Source of the DNA: Myotis daubentonii
Lineage: Eukaryota > Chordata > Mammalia > Chiroptera > Vespertilionidae
Assembly (NCBI RefSeq): GCF_963259705.1
Contig: NC_081849.1
Location: 61,538,093 to 61,602,092 of the forward strand
Direction: 5' to 3'
DNA: 64,000 nt
How positions within the stretch are numbered: position 1 is the first letter of the stretch; each line of letters opens with the position of its first letter. The notes beneath the pieces are model-generated. The model worked only from the letters and a program-made list of their open reading frames with translations. It was not told where the DNA came from and did not search any database. This document shows, piece by piece, positions 46,246 to 57,458 of the stretch. A program made the position numbers and the translations under genes.

Positions 46246-46839
46246 AACAGGGGCGGGGAGTGGAAAACAAAGCATCGCAGGGCCAGGGGAAGACGTGTTG
46301 ACCCCAGCGTTCTGACAGCGCTCCTGGCAGCTTCGCCTGGAAAAGACACCCTCAGCCGCAGCCACTGCACAGCCACAGCAGCGCATTCATGAATGAGTTC
46401 CCAACTTGAGCCCAAGCCAACTACAAACTCTCAGGGAACGTCCTCTCTCCTAGTAGGCTGAGTGTGAAGCAGGCAGGGTGCTAGCCACTGGCTGGAATGC
46501 AGAGGGCAATCTCATGTAGGAAAGAGTGTGGCTACTACGAATGGTTGTAGGTGTGTGAGCCACCCACCGGGACCTGCTTGACCGGTACCATAGCTCAACT
46601 ATTGTACTTTTGCAACAGAGAAAAACTGCTGATAATGAAACAAAACTGTGTCTGCTGTTCATTTAGTTATTAGAATAAGAAAGAGTGTGTTCACATAGCC
46701 GCCCTGAAATACCAGTGCTGTGCCCAAGAAGGAAAGGCAGAGCTAGGCTTCTCAGCGATCAAGGGGACATGGCATGAAGGGCAAAATCTCAGGTCCCTCC
46801 CCAGACCTCAGGATTCGGAAACATCCGAACCTGCAGAGA
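46246..46839. other. Unassigned sequence
   Basis: No gene or confident repeat. Confidence 0.5.
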
Positions 46840-47250
46840 ATTTTTATAAGAGTTTATTTCAGTCAAACTGAGGACATATGCTGGGAGCAAGGTCCCCAGT
46901 GCTCCGGATAAGAGCCCTTCGCAGCTTCATTTATGCATGTGAAATTAAGTCTGGAGCATAAGGAAGATTACATGGAGGTGGCAGAAAGCAAGGCGGGACT
47001 GGATTACAGGAGAGCCACCAAGATCATGTGCTCTTGGTTAGTACCCCCTAAGAGGGGTATTGCTTCTGGCATTTCAAAGGTGTGTTAACCTAGATGCACA
47101 AGAACAATGGACAGGATGGCTTGAAACCTTCCACTGAAGAAGTTATAGTTGTGGGTTGTGACTACCCACTATGACTGCCCAGTTAGGGATCTATGATCAG
47201 ATCACCCTGTGAGGTTACTTCCATAGAATCCCTTCTTTCATCCACAGGAT
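46840..47250 (-). repeat. Possible reversed LTR remnant
   Basis: 'ttttataagagtttatttc' followed by 'caaactgaggacatatgctggg' resembles a reversed LTR terminus of an old endogenous-retrovirus-like element. The rest is too diverged to assign, and no coding sequence is present. Confidence 0.3.
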
Positions 47251-47394
47251 GCACTGAGAACCAATGATCTAGAGAAAGAGGAGGCCATAGAAAGGGAAGC
47301 CCCAAGGGCATTGAAAGAAATGGATGGGAGTTGCCCTCTGTCGGTCTCTTACTGCACCTGCTATCATTGGGAAGCTGTGTGGCAAGCCATTTAG

Positions 47395-47560
47395 GAGACT
47401 AGACTAGACTTTGGAGTTAGGACTACCTGGGGTCACAGTCAAGCTCCATTCCCTTCTGCGTGGCCTGGGATAGTTACTTTTCTGAGCCTGTTGTGCCATC
47501 TGAAAGATGAGGAAATTAATATATCCTGTGTATGGTTGTTAAATGAACGAATGCATGAAA
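47395..47560 (+). repeat. MIR SINE
   Basis: 'gactttggagttaggactacc', 'caagctccattcccttctg' and 'gtgccatctgaaagatgagg' form a forward MIR. Confidence 0.8.
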
Positions 47561-47571
47561 AAGGTTGTCCA

Positions 47572-47815
47572 TGGCCTGACCTGCGTGGCTCAGTGGTTGA
47601 GCATCAACCTATGAACCAGGAGGTCTCGGTTGGATTCCTAGTCAGGTCACATGCCTGGGTTGAGAGCTTGATCCCCAGTGTGGGGCATGCAGGAGGCAGC
47701 CGATCAATGGTTCTCTCTCATTATTGATGTTTCTTTTTTTTTTTTTTATCATTGATGTTTCTATCTCTCTCCCTCCCCCTTCCTCTCTGAAATCAATAAA
47801 AATATATTTAAAAAA
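47572..47815 (+). mobile_element. Ves SINE with an internal duplication
   Basis: Complete head ('gtggctcagtggttgagc', 'ctatgaaccaggaggtctc', 'ggttggattcc'), body and A-rich tail. The 'attgatgtttct' block occurs twice, at about 47722-47733 and 47751-47762, separated by a run of 13 or more T. Other copies here have one such block after the CTCTCTCAT motif. A partial match of the flanks ('aaaggttgtcc' and 'aaaggctgccc') may be the target duplication. Confidence 0.9.
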
Positions 47816-48897
47816 GGAAAGGCTGCCCCTGGCTCTTGGTGCAGAACGTGAGATGAAGACTAGTTACATGATAGTAACGCTAGGACATCAGCTCCCGTGG
47901 TATCACTCTGTCCATTTTATCTTATCTGTGCCCTCAGCACAATAGTTTTGTATGGAAAGTTCTTATTTTCTATAATTAAACGTGAATCTACAACCATGTC
48001 ATCTTATCTCATTCTGGCTTAATTGACTCATTAAAGCTTTATCTCCTCAGTCTTACTGAATCAGGTGACCTCCTCCCTGGTTTTGGAGGGTTCCTGCCTG
48101 CCTTGCCTCTCACATGATGGCCCCAGAGGCTGGTTTCATCGAGTGAAACCAGTTGGCCTAGTATTTGTGCTCACCCCTGGGTCTGCTGCTCTCCTGAGTC
48201 TGTCTCACCAAATGCATGCTGCCTTTATCGCGTGGCCGTCAGCTGACATGGCTGTGACTTGGGGACACGGGAGGACCCGCCGGGTCCAGGAGCAGCAGGC
48301 CTTGCTTGTGGTTCCCCCCTGGGTCTCTGAAGGAGCATCGCAGGGAAGAAGTCACGTATCAGGAAACATTGCCAACGGATCTCAGATGGGCTGAGTCAAC
48401 AGAAACACCCAGAGCCGGCCAAATTAGGAATCTGAAACCAAGAATCCCTGGTTTCCTCTGTCAGAGAGGGAGTGTTTACCACAAGGAACTACTCTGCACA
48501 GCGGTATTGCTGGTGCTAGTGCTTTCCTGCCCGCGGGGAGCTCAGGTGAACGATAGAGCCCTGGGCCTCACCTGCAGAAGTGTGTGGGGGGTGGGGGAGG
48601 AACAGGGAAGGGAGAAACTCACTTCCCATCTCCTGGCCGCCAGCTCTGCCTGTTATGGGACTGTGCTTGGAGGAGGCATTGGGGGACCCTGCTCCTTCCT
48701 GTCCTCCCCCATCCAGCCAGGGTCGGGCTTCAGGTGAGCGAGGGAGAGAAGGCAGCCCCTCCACTGGGGATGTGGGGGAGGCTGACTTCCTAGAAAATCA
48801 AGTCTTTTAAACTTTTTTCTAAATGTGTTTCTGGCTGAGGGTCCTCTTCTGTGGTCTAAGCTGTCTGTGAGCCTCAAAGACCCCCCTTTTTAAGCGC
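47816..48897. other. Unassigned sequence
   Basis: About 1.1 kb, GC-rich from 48060 on. Overlapping open frames on both strands at 48065-48877 have no recognisable domain. Confidence 0.5.
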
Positions 48898-49185
48898 AGT
48901 TGGTTCACAACATTATATTAGTTGCAGGTGAACAATACAATGATACGACATTTACATACCTCACAATGGGATCACTAAGTGAAGTCTAGCAATCCTCTGT
49001 CACCATGGCAACTTATCACATTGTGATTGTATTCCCTGGCTACATTCCCCGTTCCACCAGCCCCAGCCCCTGGCAACCATCCGCTTGAGCTCTGTTTCTG
49101 TAAGTCTTTTTTTGTTTAGTTTAGTTTTGTTTTTGAGTTCACATTTGCCACAACATGGCTGGGCCTGGATGGTATTATGCTTAGA
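48898..49185 (-). repeat. L1 3' UTR fragment, possibly with an inverted 5' piece
   Basis: 'acattatattagttgcaggtg', 'caatacaatgatacgac' and 'ctggctacattccccg' read as a reverse L1 3' UTR. The last part, 'caacatggctgggcctggatgg' and 'tattatgctta' (about 49150-49180), reads in the forward L1 sense. This is what a 5'-inverted L1 insertion would leave. Confidence 0.6.
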
Positions 49186-49589
49186 GACTCTGGCTTGGTT
49201 TTCACTGCTGGGGGCAGTCTTCCAGTGAAATCCCTTTACGTCATTCAAAAAGGTATCAACGCAAAAGCTCTCGGATGCCACCACTCTCAGCTTCCTACTC
49301 CGATAACTGGGGTGGGAGGTTACAACTCATAAGCAAACGCCTTGCTGGCCCTGGTCTGAAGCCCTAGCTGAGAAGCCATCCTGGAAGGAATGGAGGGCAG
49401 TGATTGGTTATCAATTGCTGTCCAAGGAAAAATGTGAAGAACAAGAATAGCCCAGTGCAGAACCCTGCCATCTCTTTTCTAGAGTGATGATTCTTAGAGT
49501 CCCGGCCTCCGAGCAGGAAGGCTCCTTTGGGGTTATTTCATTCACATTTTGCTACAACAAGTAAAACACTGATAATGTTACAATGTACA
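49186..49589. other. Unassigned sequence
   Basis: No gene or confident repeat. Confidence 0.5.
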
Positions 49590-49800
49590 GAGTCCCTGCC
49601 AGTGAGGACCACTGTACCAGACATTGCCTACATATCACCTGTGATCTTCACAACTGCTCCTCAGGAAACATAACTTAAGGGCTCCTTTAGGAGACCACTG
49701 AGACCCATGGCGGGTGAGCAACACCTCGTAACCATGGCGGGCCCAGGATCTGAGCCCAAGCCAGCCCAACTCGGCAATTGGCTCCTACCCTAGACCATCT
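49590..49800 (-). repeat. MIR-like remnant
   Basis: 'cactgtaccagacattgcc', 'tgtgatcttcacaactgctc' and 'ggatctgagcccaagcc' follow a reverse MIR loosely. Confidence 0.5.
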
Positions 49801-50076
49801 ACGTTCTCCAGGCCTCTCATTCTTAGACTATGTCTGAAAATGTAATAAAATAAACATATTGTTAATTCATGAAGAAACGAAGTGCAGTAGACATGGAAGT
49901 CAGTCAGTAAATAAACAGAGTAGATGAGTAGACTGAGTGCGTATCAGCTCCCTCTCTGCCCACAGGAACACATGACCATGATATGACCTCAGGCTCTGCG
50001 TTCCAAACTGCCTCGCCCTTGCCCTGACCTTGTGGGACCCTGCAGAACTGAGGCTTCAGGTGGTTTCATGCAACCT

Positions 50077-50270
50077 GGCCGATGTGGCTCAGTTGGTTGA
50101 GTGTCATGCTGTGCACCAAAAGGTTGCTGGTTTGACTCCCGGTCAGGGCATGTATGGAAGGCAACAAATGAATGTTTCTCTCTCACATCAATGTTTCTCT
50201 CTCTCTCTTTCCCTACTCTCTCCAAGCATGTCCTCAGGTGAGGATTTAAAAAAACAATTAAAGAAAAGAA
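50077..50270 (+). mobile_element. Bat SINE of a different, probably older subfamily
   Basis: The head reads 'gatgtggctcagttggttgag' then 'gtgcaccaaaaggttgctgg' and 'gactcccggtcagggcatg'. The CACCAAAAGGTTGC segment is absent from the other copies here. The body has 'ctctcacatcaatgtttctc' and the tail 'cctcaggtgagg' plus A-rich sequence. This resembles the bat-wide SINE form more than the vesper-bat-specific forms. Confidence 0.85.
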
Positions 50271-51084
50271 GGTGGTTTCATTTCTCCTGCCAATGTTCTC
50301 CCACAACTCCGACTTCGGTTTCCCTTTGTCTCAAGGCCACATAGTGATGCAGCCAAGCCCAGCTCTTCGGGATCAAGTCCAAACCAAAGAGTGTGAAGAG
50401 CATGCATGGAAAAGTGCTAGAACAGCTTAAAGAATGGGCTGTTTTACATCATAATCCTGTAAGAAGAGCTTGGAGGCACCAAGGACCACAGTTGGCTGGA
50501 AAATGCATTTTGGCCTCTTAAGAAGGGGAAGATATTGATGAACACAAGAAATTTGGTTTGGTTTTCAGATTTGTTCATTGAGGAACCATGTATATTTTTC
50601 TTCCTATAAAATTAGGAAAATAAGACATCTCTAGGAGTGCACAACCTAACGTTTCAAAAAATGACCTTTAGATTCAAGGATTTGGGGGAAATGGAGACCA
50701 TGTATGTTTTGTTAAACAAATTCCAGCCTAGTTAGAAACCACATGCACACAGCAAATGAAGAAGTGGGTGAGTGACTAAGTGATGTTGCTGAAATCTCCA
50801 TTCTTCACTGCACTGACACCGGTCCTCCTCACAGGACCCTATGATGCAAATTGCAAAAACAGTGTTTTTTTCCTCCTCCTGGCAGGAAAAGAGCTGTTTC
50901 TCTCCATTAAAACTGTGTTTGCCTGACTAACTAATGCCTAATTCCAAGACATGACTTTCACTTGGGGTGAGCGGCAGCTGTGGACAAGCAGACAGACCAG
51001 GACCACATACTCTGCCTGAGGCTGAGTGGCCGTCCCTCTGTCTCAGCTGCCTCTCCCCAACCTCTTGACACTGAGGGCCAGTGC
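50271..51084. other. Unassigned sequence
   Basis: No gene or confident repeat. Confidence 0.5.
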
Positions 51085-51720
51085 TCAGTTCTCATCCTTT
51101 CCTCTTTATCTCACTCCCTGGATGATTCCATCTGGTCTGTGGCCTTTCAGACCATCTCTACACTAAGGACTCCTGGACCTATCCCCCAGGCCAGACCCTC
51201 TTCTGCACATCAACCCACATCTCTCCACCTTGACCCTCCTGGCCTCTCCTAATTTAGTTGGTCTAGAAAGAAGGCTGGGCTCCCCCACATGATTCCATAG
51301 GCAGTCTTCCCATCACAACAACAGCATCTCCATCCTCCTGGGGGCTCCAGCCAAAGACCCCAGAGGAGTCCTGATTCCTCTCCTTCTTTGATACCCCATC
51401 TGCCATTGTCCCAAACATCCGTTAGCTTCAAAATGTAGCCTGAATCAAACCCTTTCTCAGTTACACTGCCCTCCCCATTTCACTCTCAGGAAAAGCCAGT
51501 GTCTTCTAGTTGTCTGCAGGGCTAATGAGGCTTTCCCTCTCTGACCTCGCCTCCTTCCCCCCTCCAGCCACACTGGCCTCCTGGCTGTTCCCCAAATACA
51601 CCGGACACCTCCCACCTTGGGACCACAGCACTAGCTATTCTCACCTCCTTCAGGACTGTGTTCAAATGCCACCTGCTCAGCGAGGCTCCCCTGGCTAAGT
51701 AGATCCTACGTCCTAAAATA
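51085..51720 (+). repeat. L2 LINE, 3' part of ORF2
   Basis: The conserved L2 order is readable: 'tgatgattcc'-like start, 'ccaaagaccccagaggagtcc', 'gattcctctccttctttgatac', 'ccagccacactggcctcctgg', 'ctgttccccaaatacacc', 'acctccttcaggactgtg' and 'aaatgccacctgctcagcg'. The frame is broken. Small open frames at 51510-51698 are L2 remnants. Confidence 0.85.
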
Positions 51721-52429
51721 TCTAAACCAGACAATGCCTGCAAAATGCACACGTTGGGGCCTGGTAAGACTCATTCAGTAAACGTTGACTTTAAAACCCA
51801 TGGAAAGAATGGCTACCATGTGCACCCTCCCAGGACTGGAGGGAAAGGCAAGATGTCCAGGTAAGAGTTAAGTCTCCAGGGACCTATCTGTCTATCCCTG
51901 TGTCTCCTCATGTTTATGCATATAGACGGCATCTCTAGCTTGTCTTCTCCTTCCCATGACCCTGGGGACATTTTAGATAAGTCCTTGCTTCTATAATCAG
52001 AACTTCTCCTTTTCAAACAAGTCTTAAGGAGACTTGACCAAGAAAACTGGGCATTTTCCACTAGTTTATTCACCCCCCACTTCCTCCCTGGGGCCCTTGC
52101 CAAATCTGCACAAGCCAGGGACAGGCTAAAGGATACTTGGAGTGTGATAAATCAAGCACATGATCTCAGAGGACTTTCATTTTCATGCTTGCCTAATCTG
52201 AACCAACTTCCAATGTCCTTGATTTTAATTCAACACATAGCCAGCAGTGTCTAATGTATTGTTTCTGACCACTTGGCAAGGTCTGTGTGAGTACTGTTTG
52301 TTTTTTAATGTCATATGATATTTTGAACTGACTGACTTCTCTGGAAACTTATGGTTATTACTTCAGAGAAAAAAGAAAGAGACCATTTTCTTGCATTTGG
52401 ATGAGAGGAGAGTGGAAGTGCCTACATCA
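51721..52429. other. Unassigned sequence
   Basis: No gene or confident repeat. Confidence 0.5.
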
Positions 52430-52561
52430 CTGGTGCTTTGGAGCATCTGAACAAGGAGAATTGGGAGAGGGATGGAGGCAACTGCTTATCTCTTTGTCTT
52501 TCAAAATTAAAAACTGAAAGCTATCTAGGCTCTAGGAACTGTATGGGAGGCCACACCAGAT

Positions 52562-52800
52562 GCATGGCGGCAGCGACTGCCCTGTGGGGCCTGGCGGTGG
52601 GGGTTCTGAGCACTCAGAAGGGGCCCTCGGCTCCCTCCCTCGTGCCCCCAGCAAGGGTCTCAAATGCACGCTGCTCACCTTCTGCGCCCTGGTGGGGCAG
52701 CTGTGCCTGAACTTCCCCTACATCCACACCTATGTGATTCTCAACATCCACCCACAACTAACTTTGTGGCAGAAACAGAGCTCCAGGCAGGATGGCTGAC
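52562..52800 (+). pseudogene. Possible small retrocopy or exon remnant, unrecognised
   Basis: ATGGCG in good initiation context at 52562 opens a frame MAAATALWGLAVGVLST. After a probable frameshift near 52640, the next frame gives a hydrophobic stretch LKCTLLTFCALVGQLCLNF and PYIHTYVILN, ending at a stop at 52797. Base composition changes sharply from AT-rich flanks to GC-rich here, as a retrocopy would show. I do not recognise the parent gene; accidental open frames remain possible. Confidence 0.3.
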
Positions 52801-53609
52801 CTCCACCACCAGTTCATGAAATCCTTATTTGCAGAAAGGCTTAACTATAATAACAACAACAGCAAAAGCCTAAGATAAAAGGAAACGTTGACTCTCAAGG
52901 AAGTAGATAATTCAAGGAACAGAATTTAATAACCTGAAAATCCTCAGAAATATCTGAGAAACCCTTGCATCTATAAAACAGAGCCAACTTTAGGAAACGA
53001 CAATGGGCAAAGGATAACCTAAAGGAAAAAAGAAGAGGAGAGGTTACTAACAAATAAGGATAAACTACACAAGAATGGTCCACATGGGAGGCCAGTCATC
53101 TTCCAATTTAACATAAGTTGTGAGTAGTGTTCCAACTGAATAGGATGAATTCTAAGCAATAGACAGATGGCTTTGGAAGCTGGAGAAAATTAATAACATC
53201 ATCTGGAAGTCATGCATTCTTCTCCATCCCCAAAGGAAAAAAATGACAGTTGATAGAAGCTACAGAGAAACAAACATTTCAAATTGTATGAGGAAAAGCA
53301 GGTTTCAGGCGTGGAGCCACCTCAGCTCTGGCCTGGTTTTGGAGGTTGCCAGGAGTGTGAGAAAGGGAATCTGCTTGAACATGGGCACATGGTTGGAGAC
53401 TGCAATCACAGATGAACAACTCCAGTCACCCATTGGACTTGGCTGTTTGGTGAGCAGTACTTCAGTGGTCATTACAGTGAAAATATTAATTATGGTTTCC
53501 ATGCTTAGAGTAAACAGGGACTTAATTAAGGTTATGGAACCAACTTGGACAGTGGACAAGCACTGGCAGAGGGGAGCAAATGGAGGAGTGGTGTTATGTC
53601 CATGAAGTA
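52801..53609. other. Mostly unassigned
   Basis: A possible small L1 trace around 52985-53020 ('cgacaatgggcaaaggat'). The open frame at 53243-53605 has no recognised domain. Confidence 0.4.
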
Positions 53610-53760
53610 GGAAGTCTAGACACTGTCTCTAGTTCAAAGACTATCAGGGGGATCACTTCATATTACGCAAGTGTCTAACCCTATGCTGTACTCCTGAAAC
53701 TAAAACAATATTGAATGTCAACTGTAATTGAAAAAGAAAAAATTAAATAAAGAAGAAAGC
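53610..53760 (+). repeat. L1 3' terminus
   Basis: 'gggggatcacttcatattac', 'ctatgctgtactcctgaaac', 'caatattgaatgtcaactg' and 'aattaaataaag' match the L1 3' UTR end with a poly-A-like tail. Confidence 0.8.
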
Positions 53761-55336
53761 TATTTATATTACAAATGTGAGTTAGAAGAATACCAAACCA
53801 AGCAACTAGGTTGGTTCTGCTCACATGAACTATGAAAAGGAAGCTTAAAAGTGCTCAAGTTTAAAATCAAAAGAGGAAAAAAATGAAAGCAAAAGTATGG
53901 AATGATGGAGAGAATAATTGCTAAAATTTTGAAAATGTCCCCATATATTTTTCCATTTCATCCTAGAAATAAAAATAATACTATCAAAGGAAAATACTAT
54001 TACTTGCACAGTGTCACCACTTAGTAATTATTGACTATCTTTACTCTTTAGTATCTTCATTTTGACTAGAATAAATGAGTTAAAAGTCTGTGTCTGGGAT
54101 TTAGGTAATATATTTGCTGTATGTATGTACGTACATATGTATACTCATATATTTGGCGACTAACTGTTTAATAATCAACTTAAAAATGATTTTTGGAGCT
54201 GAAGCTGTTGGAGAGGATGGTAGGAAATAACAAAGACTCTGTCAGTTTTGTTTCCTATCAAATGCCAGCATTGAGAAAGATGCCCCATAAATGTTTGCTG
54301 ATTATATAAATAGATGAAATAGTGCATTTAATGAAAATTACATATTAAAACAGGATAGTAGCATGTACAATATTAGCGGAAGGAAACTCAAGTCACAGGA
54401 GGAGGCTTCTGCAATGATCCACGACACTATGACGCCAACATTCTGTGGCAATTGTTGACATTTTGACATCCATACTGATTTGTAATCCCCTAAACAAATG
54501 CCTGAATTTTCAACTTCTTTTTGTTATATTAGCATGAAATATGTGCAGTAGATGCCCTCACCCCACCCCTCATTCACCACCACCCCCATTTAGTCCATCC
54601 ATAGCCCATCCTTGACTCTCACTGAATTCCTCCTTAGAGCTCCCTATATCCTTTACCCTTTCTTTCCAGGTGCCCCCAAATCAAAATATCTCGGGACCCA
54701 AACGCCCATTTGGGGCACCCATTGGCCTGCCCATTGTCCACACATGGGGCACCAATGACCTGGCCAAGGGTGCTGCTAGTGGACATATAAGGAAAGGGAG
54801 AGGGAAAGGAAATGAAACAGATGTAGCAGACAGAATGCAGAGGGTGGCTAGAGATGGCTCTGTGGTCAGCATGTGATGAAAGAAGGAAGACAATGAGGAA
54901 GTGGAGAGCAGAAGAGTGCGTGTGGAAGAGGATGAGTATGGACCAGGGCATGCCAAGGTCAGTAGCAACATCAAAGCCCTGAGTAACTTCCCATTGTTGT
55001 AGGTTAAAGATGGCATGGGTGGCACAAGATGTGTGAACCCAGTGCACACTGGGGTCAGGTTCTGGCTGAGCTGAAGAGCAGAAGTCCCTAAGAGGGAGAT
55101 CCCTAAATGAGGGTCCCGTTGAGGCTGTGGGAGCCTGGCTTCTGTGGATGTCAGACCACACTCCCCGCTTCCCACCACTGAGGGGACCAGACACATCCAC
55201 TCATTAGTACTAAAGCTCCTTCCCGTCTTCAGGTGGAGCAAGAGGCCCATCCCATAAGCCATGGCGGCTGAGGGAGTTGTCAGAGCTTTCCCAGAGGAGC
55301 ATGCTCCTTACTCTTTTGTGCCTCACTTATTCAAAT
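53761..55336. other. Unassigned sequence
   Basis: AT-rich to 54550, then a mixed segment. Two overlapping minus-strand open frames (54634-55200 and 54681-55262, 188 and 193 codons) are in different frames and show no domain. A palindromic 'tatgtacgtacata' lies at about 54124-54137. Confidence 0.45.
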
Positions 55337-55544
55337 AAAGAGCTCCTGCCCTAGTTGGTATGGCTCAGTGGATAGAGCGTTGGCCTGCCGACTGAAGGGT
55401 CCCAGGTTCAATTCCAGTCAAGGGCACATGCCTGGGTTGCGGGCTCGATCCCCAGTAGGGGGCATGCAGGAGGCAACCAATCAATGATTCTCTCTCATCA
55501 TTGATGTTTCTATCTCTCTCCCCGTCTCCCTTCCTCTCTGAAAT

Positions 55545-55612
<68 letters not shown>

Positions 55613-55620
55613 AAAGAACT
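55337..55620 (+). mobile_element. Ves SINE with (AT)n and T-run tail
   Basis: The body runs 55348-55612. The head is 'tggctcagtggatagagcg', 'gactgaagggtcccaggttc' and 'gtcaagggcacatgcctgg'. The 3' end after 'aaatcaat' became a pure AT run (about 55548-55598) followed by T. The flanks aaagagct (55337-55344) and aaagaact (55613-55620) agree at 7 of 8 bases. Confidence 0.9.
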
Positions 55621-55664
55621 TACAATTCTTCCCTGAGAGAAAGTGGGGCTGTGACTTAGAAACC

Positions 55665-56079
55665 TAGGCAGGTTTGCTAGGGCTGCCGTAACAAAGTACC
55701 ACAAACTGAGTGACTTAAGCAACAGAAATTTATTTTCTCACAATTCTGGAGGCAAGAAGTCTGAAATCAAGGTGGGTTCCTTCCGAGGGTGGTAAGGGAA
55801 GGATCTCTCCAGGCCTCTCTCCTTGGCTTAGAGATGTCTGTCTGCAAATTCACATGGTGTTCTCCCTGTATCTACACATTGTCTTCCTTCTGTGTCCAAA
55901 CGTCTCCTTTTTATAAGGACACAGGTCATAACTAGGGTTATACCCACCCCAATGACCTCACTTTAAACTTGGTTGCCTTTGAAAAGACCCTGTCTTCAAA
56001 CAAGGTCACGTTCTGAGGTATTGGGCGTGTCAACATGAACCTTTTCAGGGGAGAGGGAAGCACAAATCAACCCATAACA
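55665..56079 (-). repeat. ERVL-MaLR solo LTR (MLT1/MST-like)
   Basis: Read in reverse it starts TGTTATGGGTTGATTTGTGC and ends near 'gttacggcagccctagc'. 'ttataaggacacaggtcat' and 'cacaattctggaggcaagaag' are the usual reversed internal blocks. No coding sequence. It is related to the LTR at 40390-40970 but in opposite orientation. Confidence 0.88.
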
Positions 56080-56959
56080 GCAAGTTGGAGGGGAAGAACA
56101 AGTGCATGCTCAAGTCCATGTTCCAGGAGACCTCCCTCTGAGTGTGCAGAGTTGGCAGGCAGCAGCTTAGCCTCCGACCTTTGGAAATCCCCAGTATCTG
56201 GTTTTCCTAATTATTGTAATCTCATCCCACCAAAATAGACATCTAAGTACATTCCATGCATTTCTGGTGAGAAGCTCACTCTGCTACATTCTATGTAATA
56301 TGCTAAATTGGTTCTAACTACAGTGGTTTAAGTGGTTTGGTTGGGCTAAGATCTGGGAAATTTCGACCATTCCTTAAGCCTTAAAAAAGTCTGATCCAGG
56401 TGCTTAAGACATTGCACAATATTGGACCTCCTGAAGCTCCATCTTTTCAGGGAAAATTAGGATGCTGAAGAAAGTGGTTGGTGACCCGTTCCCATCTTGT
56501 CATCACAGGGGAGCCCTACCTTGTTCCCCCCAATCTGGCTGGAGAGACACCCCTGGGTAAGGCAAAGTGTTTGCACCAAGGATAGGGAAGTATGGTGCAG
56601 GTAAAGGTTCCAGAAGAGCCCTGACATTGTTTCAGGTACTACCGTAAGCCTGAGGATTCACGTGGGAGTGGAACAGTCTTCTGGGTGGGAGAGGGAACTC
56701 TCACATTCCCACAGTCATGACATGTACAAGCGGGAGGCCCTAGAAGCTCAGAGACGGGGATGGGATCTGTGGCTTTCTGCCACAAACATTTTGATTGGTG
56801 GATTTCACACCATACCAGTGGCTAACTCTTCATATACTGCTCTTGTGTATGATCATGCTGTTGGAGGAAATTGGGAAGGAGCGAAGTGGTGACCAGCTTA
56901 AGCCACTTTAGATGGCTATAGAGTTGAGAGAATTATCAGTAGCTTGAGAAAAATGAGCC
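56080..56959. other. Unassigned sequence
   Basis: No gene or confident repeat. Confidence 0.5.
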
Positions 56960-57458
56960 AGGATCCATGAAGCAACTCTCAGACATCTTAGTATCAGGAC
57001 TCTTTTCCAGGGTTAAAAAGTACTGAGGAGCTTAAAGAGCTTCTGCTTCTGTGGTTTTGTGGTTTATATCTATTAATATTTACCCTGTTAGATATTAAAA
57101 CCGAAAAAAACATTGTAGTGTGTTCCTTCAAGATAATAATAATGAATCCTTTACATGTTAACATAACTAACACACTTTTTCATGAAAATTAACTATATTT
57201 TCTCCCCCAAAATATGTAGTGAGAAGACAGTCACTGTGTTATAGTTTTGGAAATTTAATGTCCGACCTTAGAGAAGACAGCTAGAATCTCATATCTACGT
57301 TTGCATTTGATCTGTTAGTTATGCTGTTTTAGCTGAAGTATATGAAGAAAATACTGCCTTACATGGATATGAAGTTGCTAACGTCAAGACTTCATGGATC
57401 TCCTAGAAAGAACCCAGGGCTCCCCAGAGGCCCTCCAGCCATACTTTGAGAACCACTG
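56960..57458 (+). repeat. hAT-Charlie element remnant, about 0.5 kb
   Basis: 'gtactgaggagcttaaagagc', 'gtggtttatatctattaat', 'gagaagacagctagaatctc' and 'ccagggctccccagaggccc' are in the order of a longer hAT-Charlie MITE. The right end 'ctttgagaaccactg' is a typical hAT terminal repeat. Old. Confidence 0.7.

Noticed and set aside
54634..55262. Two overlapping minus-strand frames of 188 and 193 codons
   Set aside because: They use different frames over the same bases and neither shows a domain; I also failed to match the region to a processed gene.
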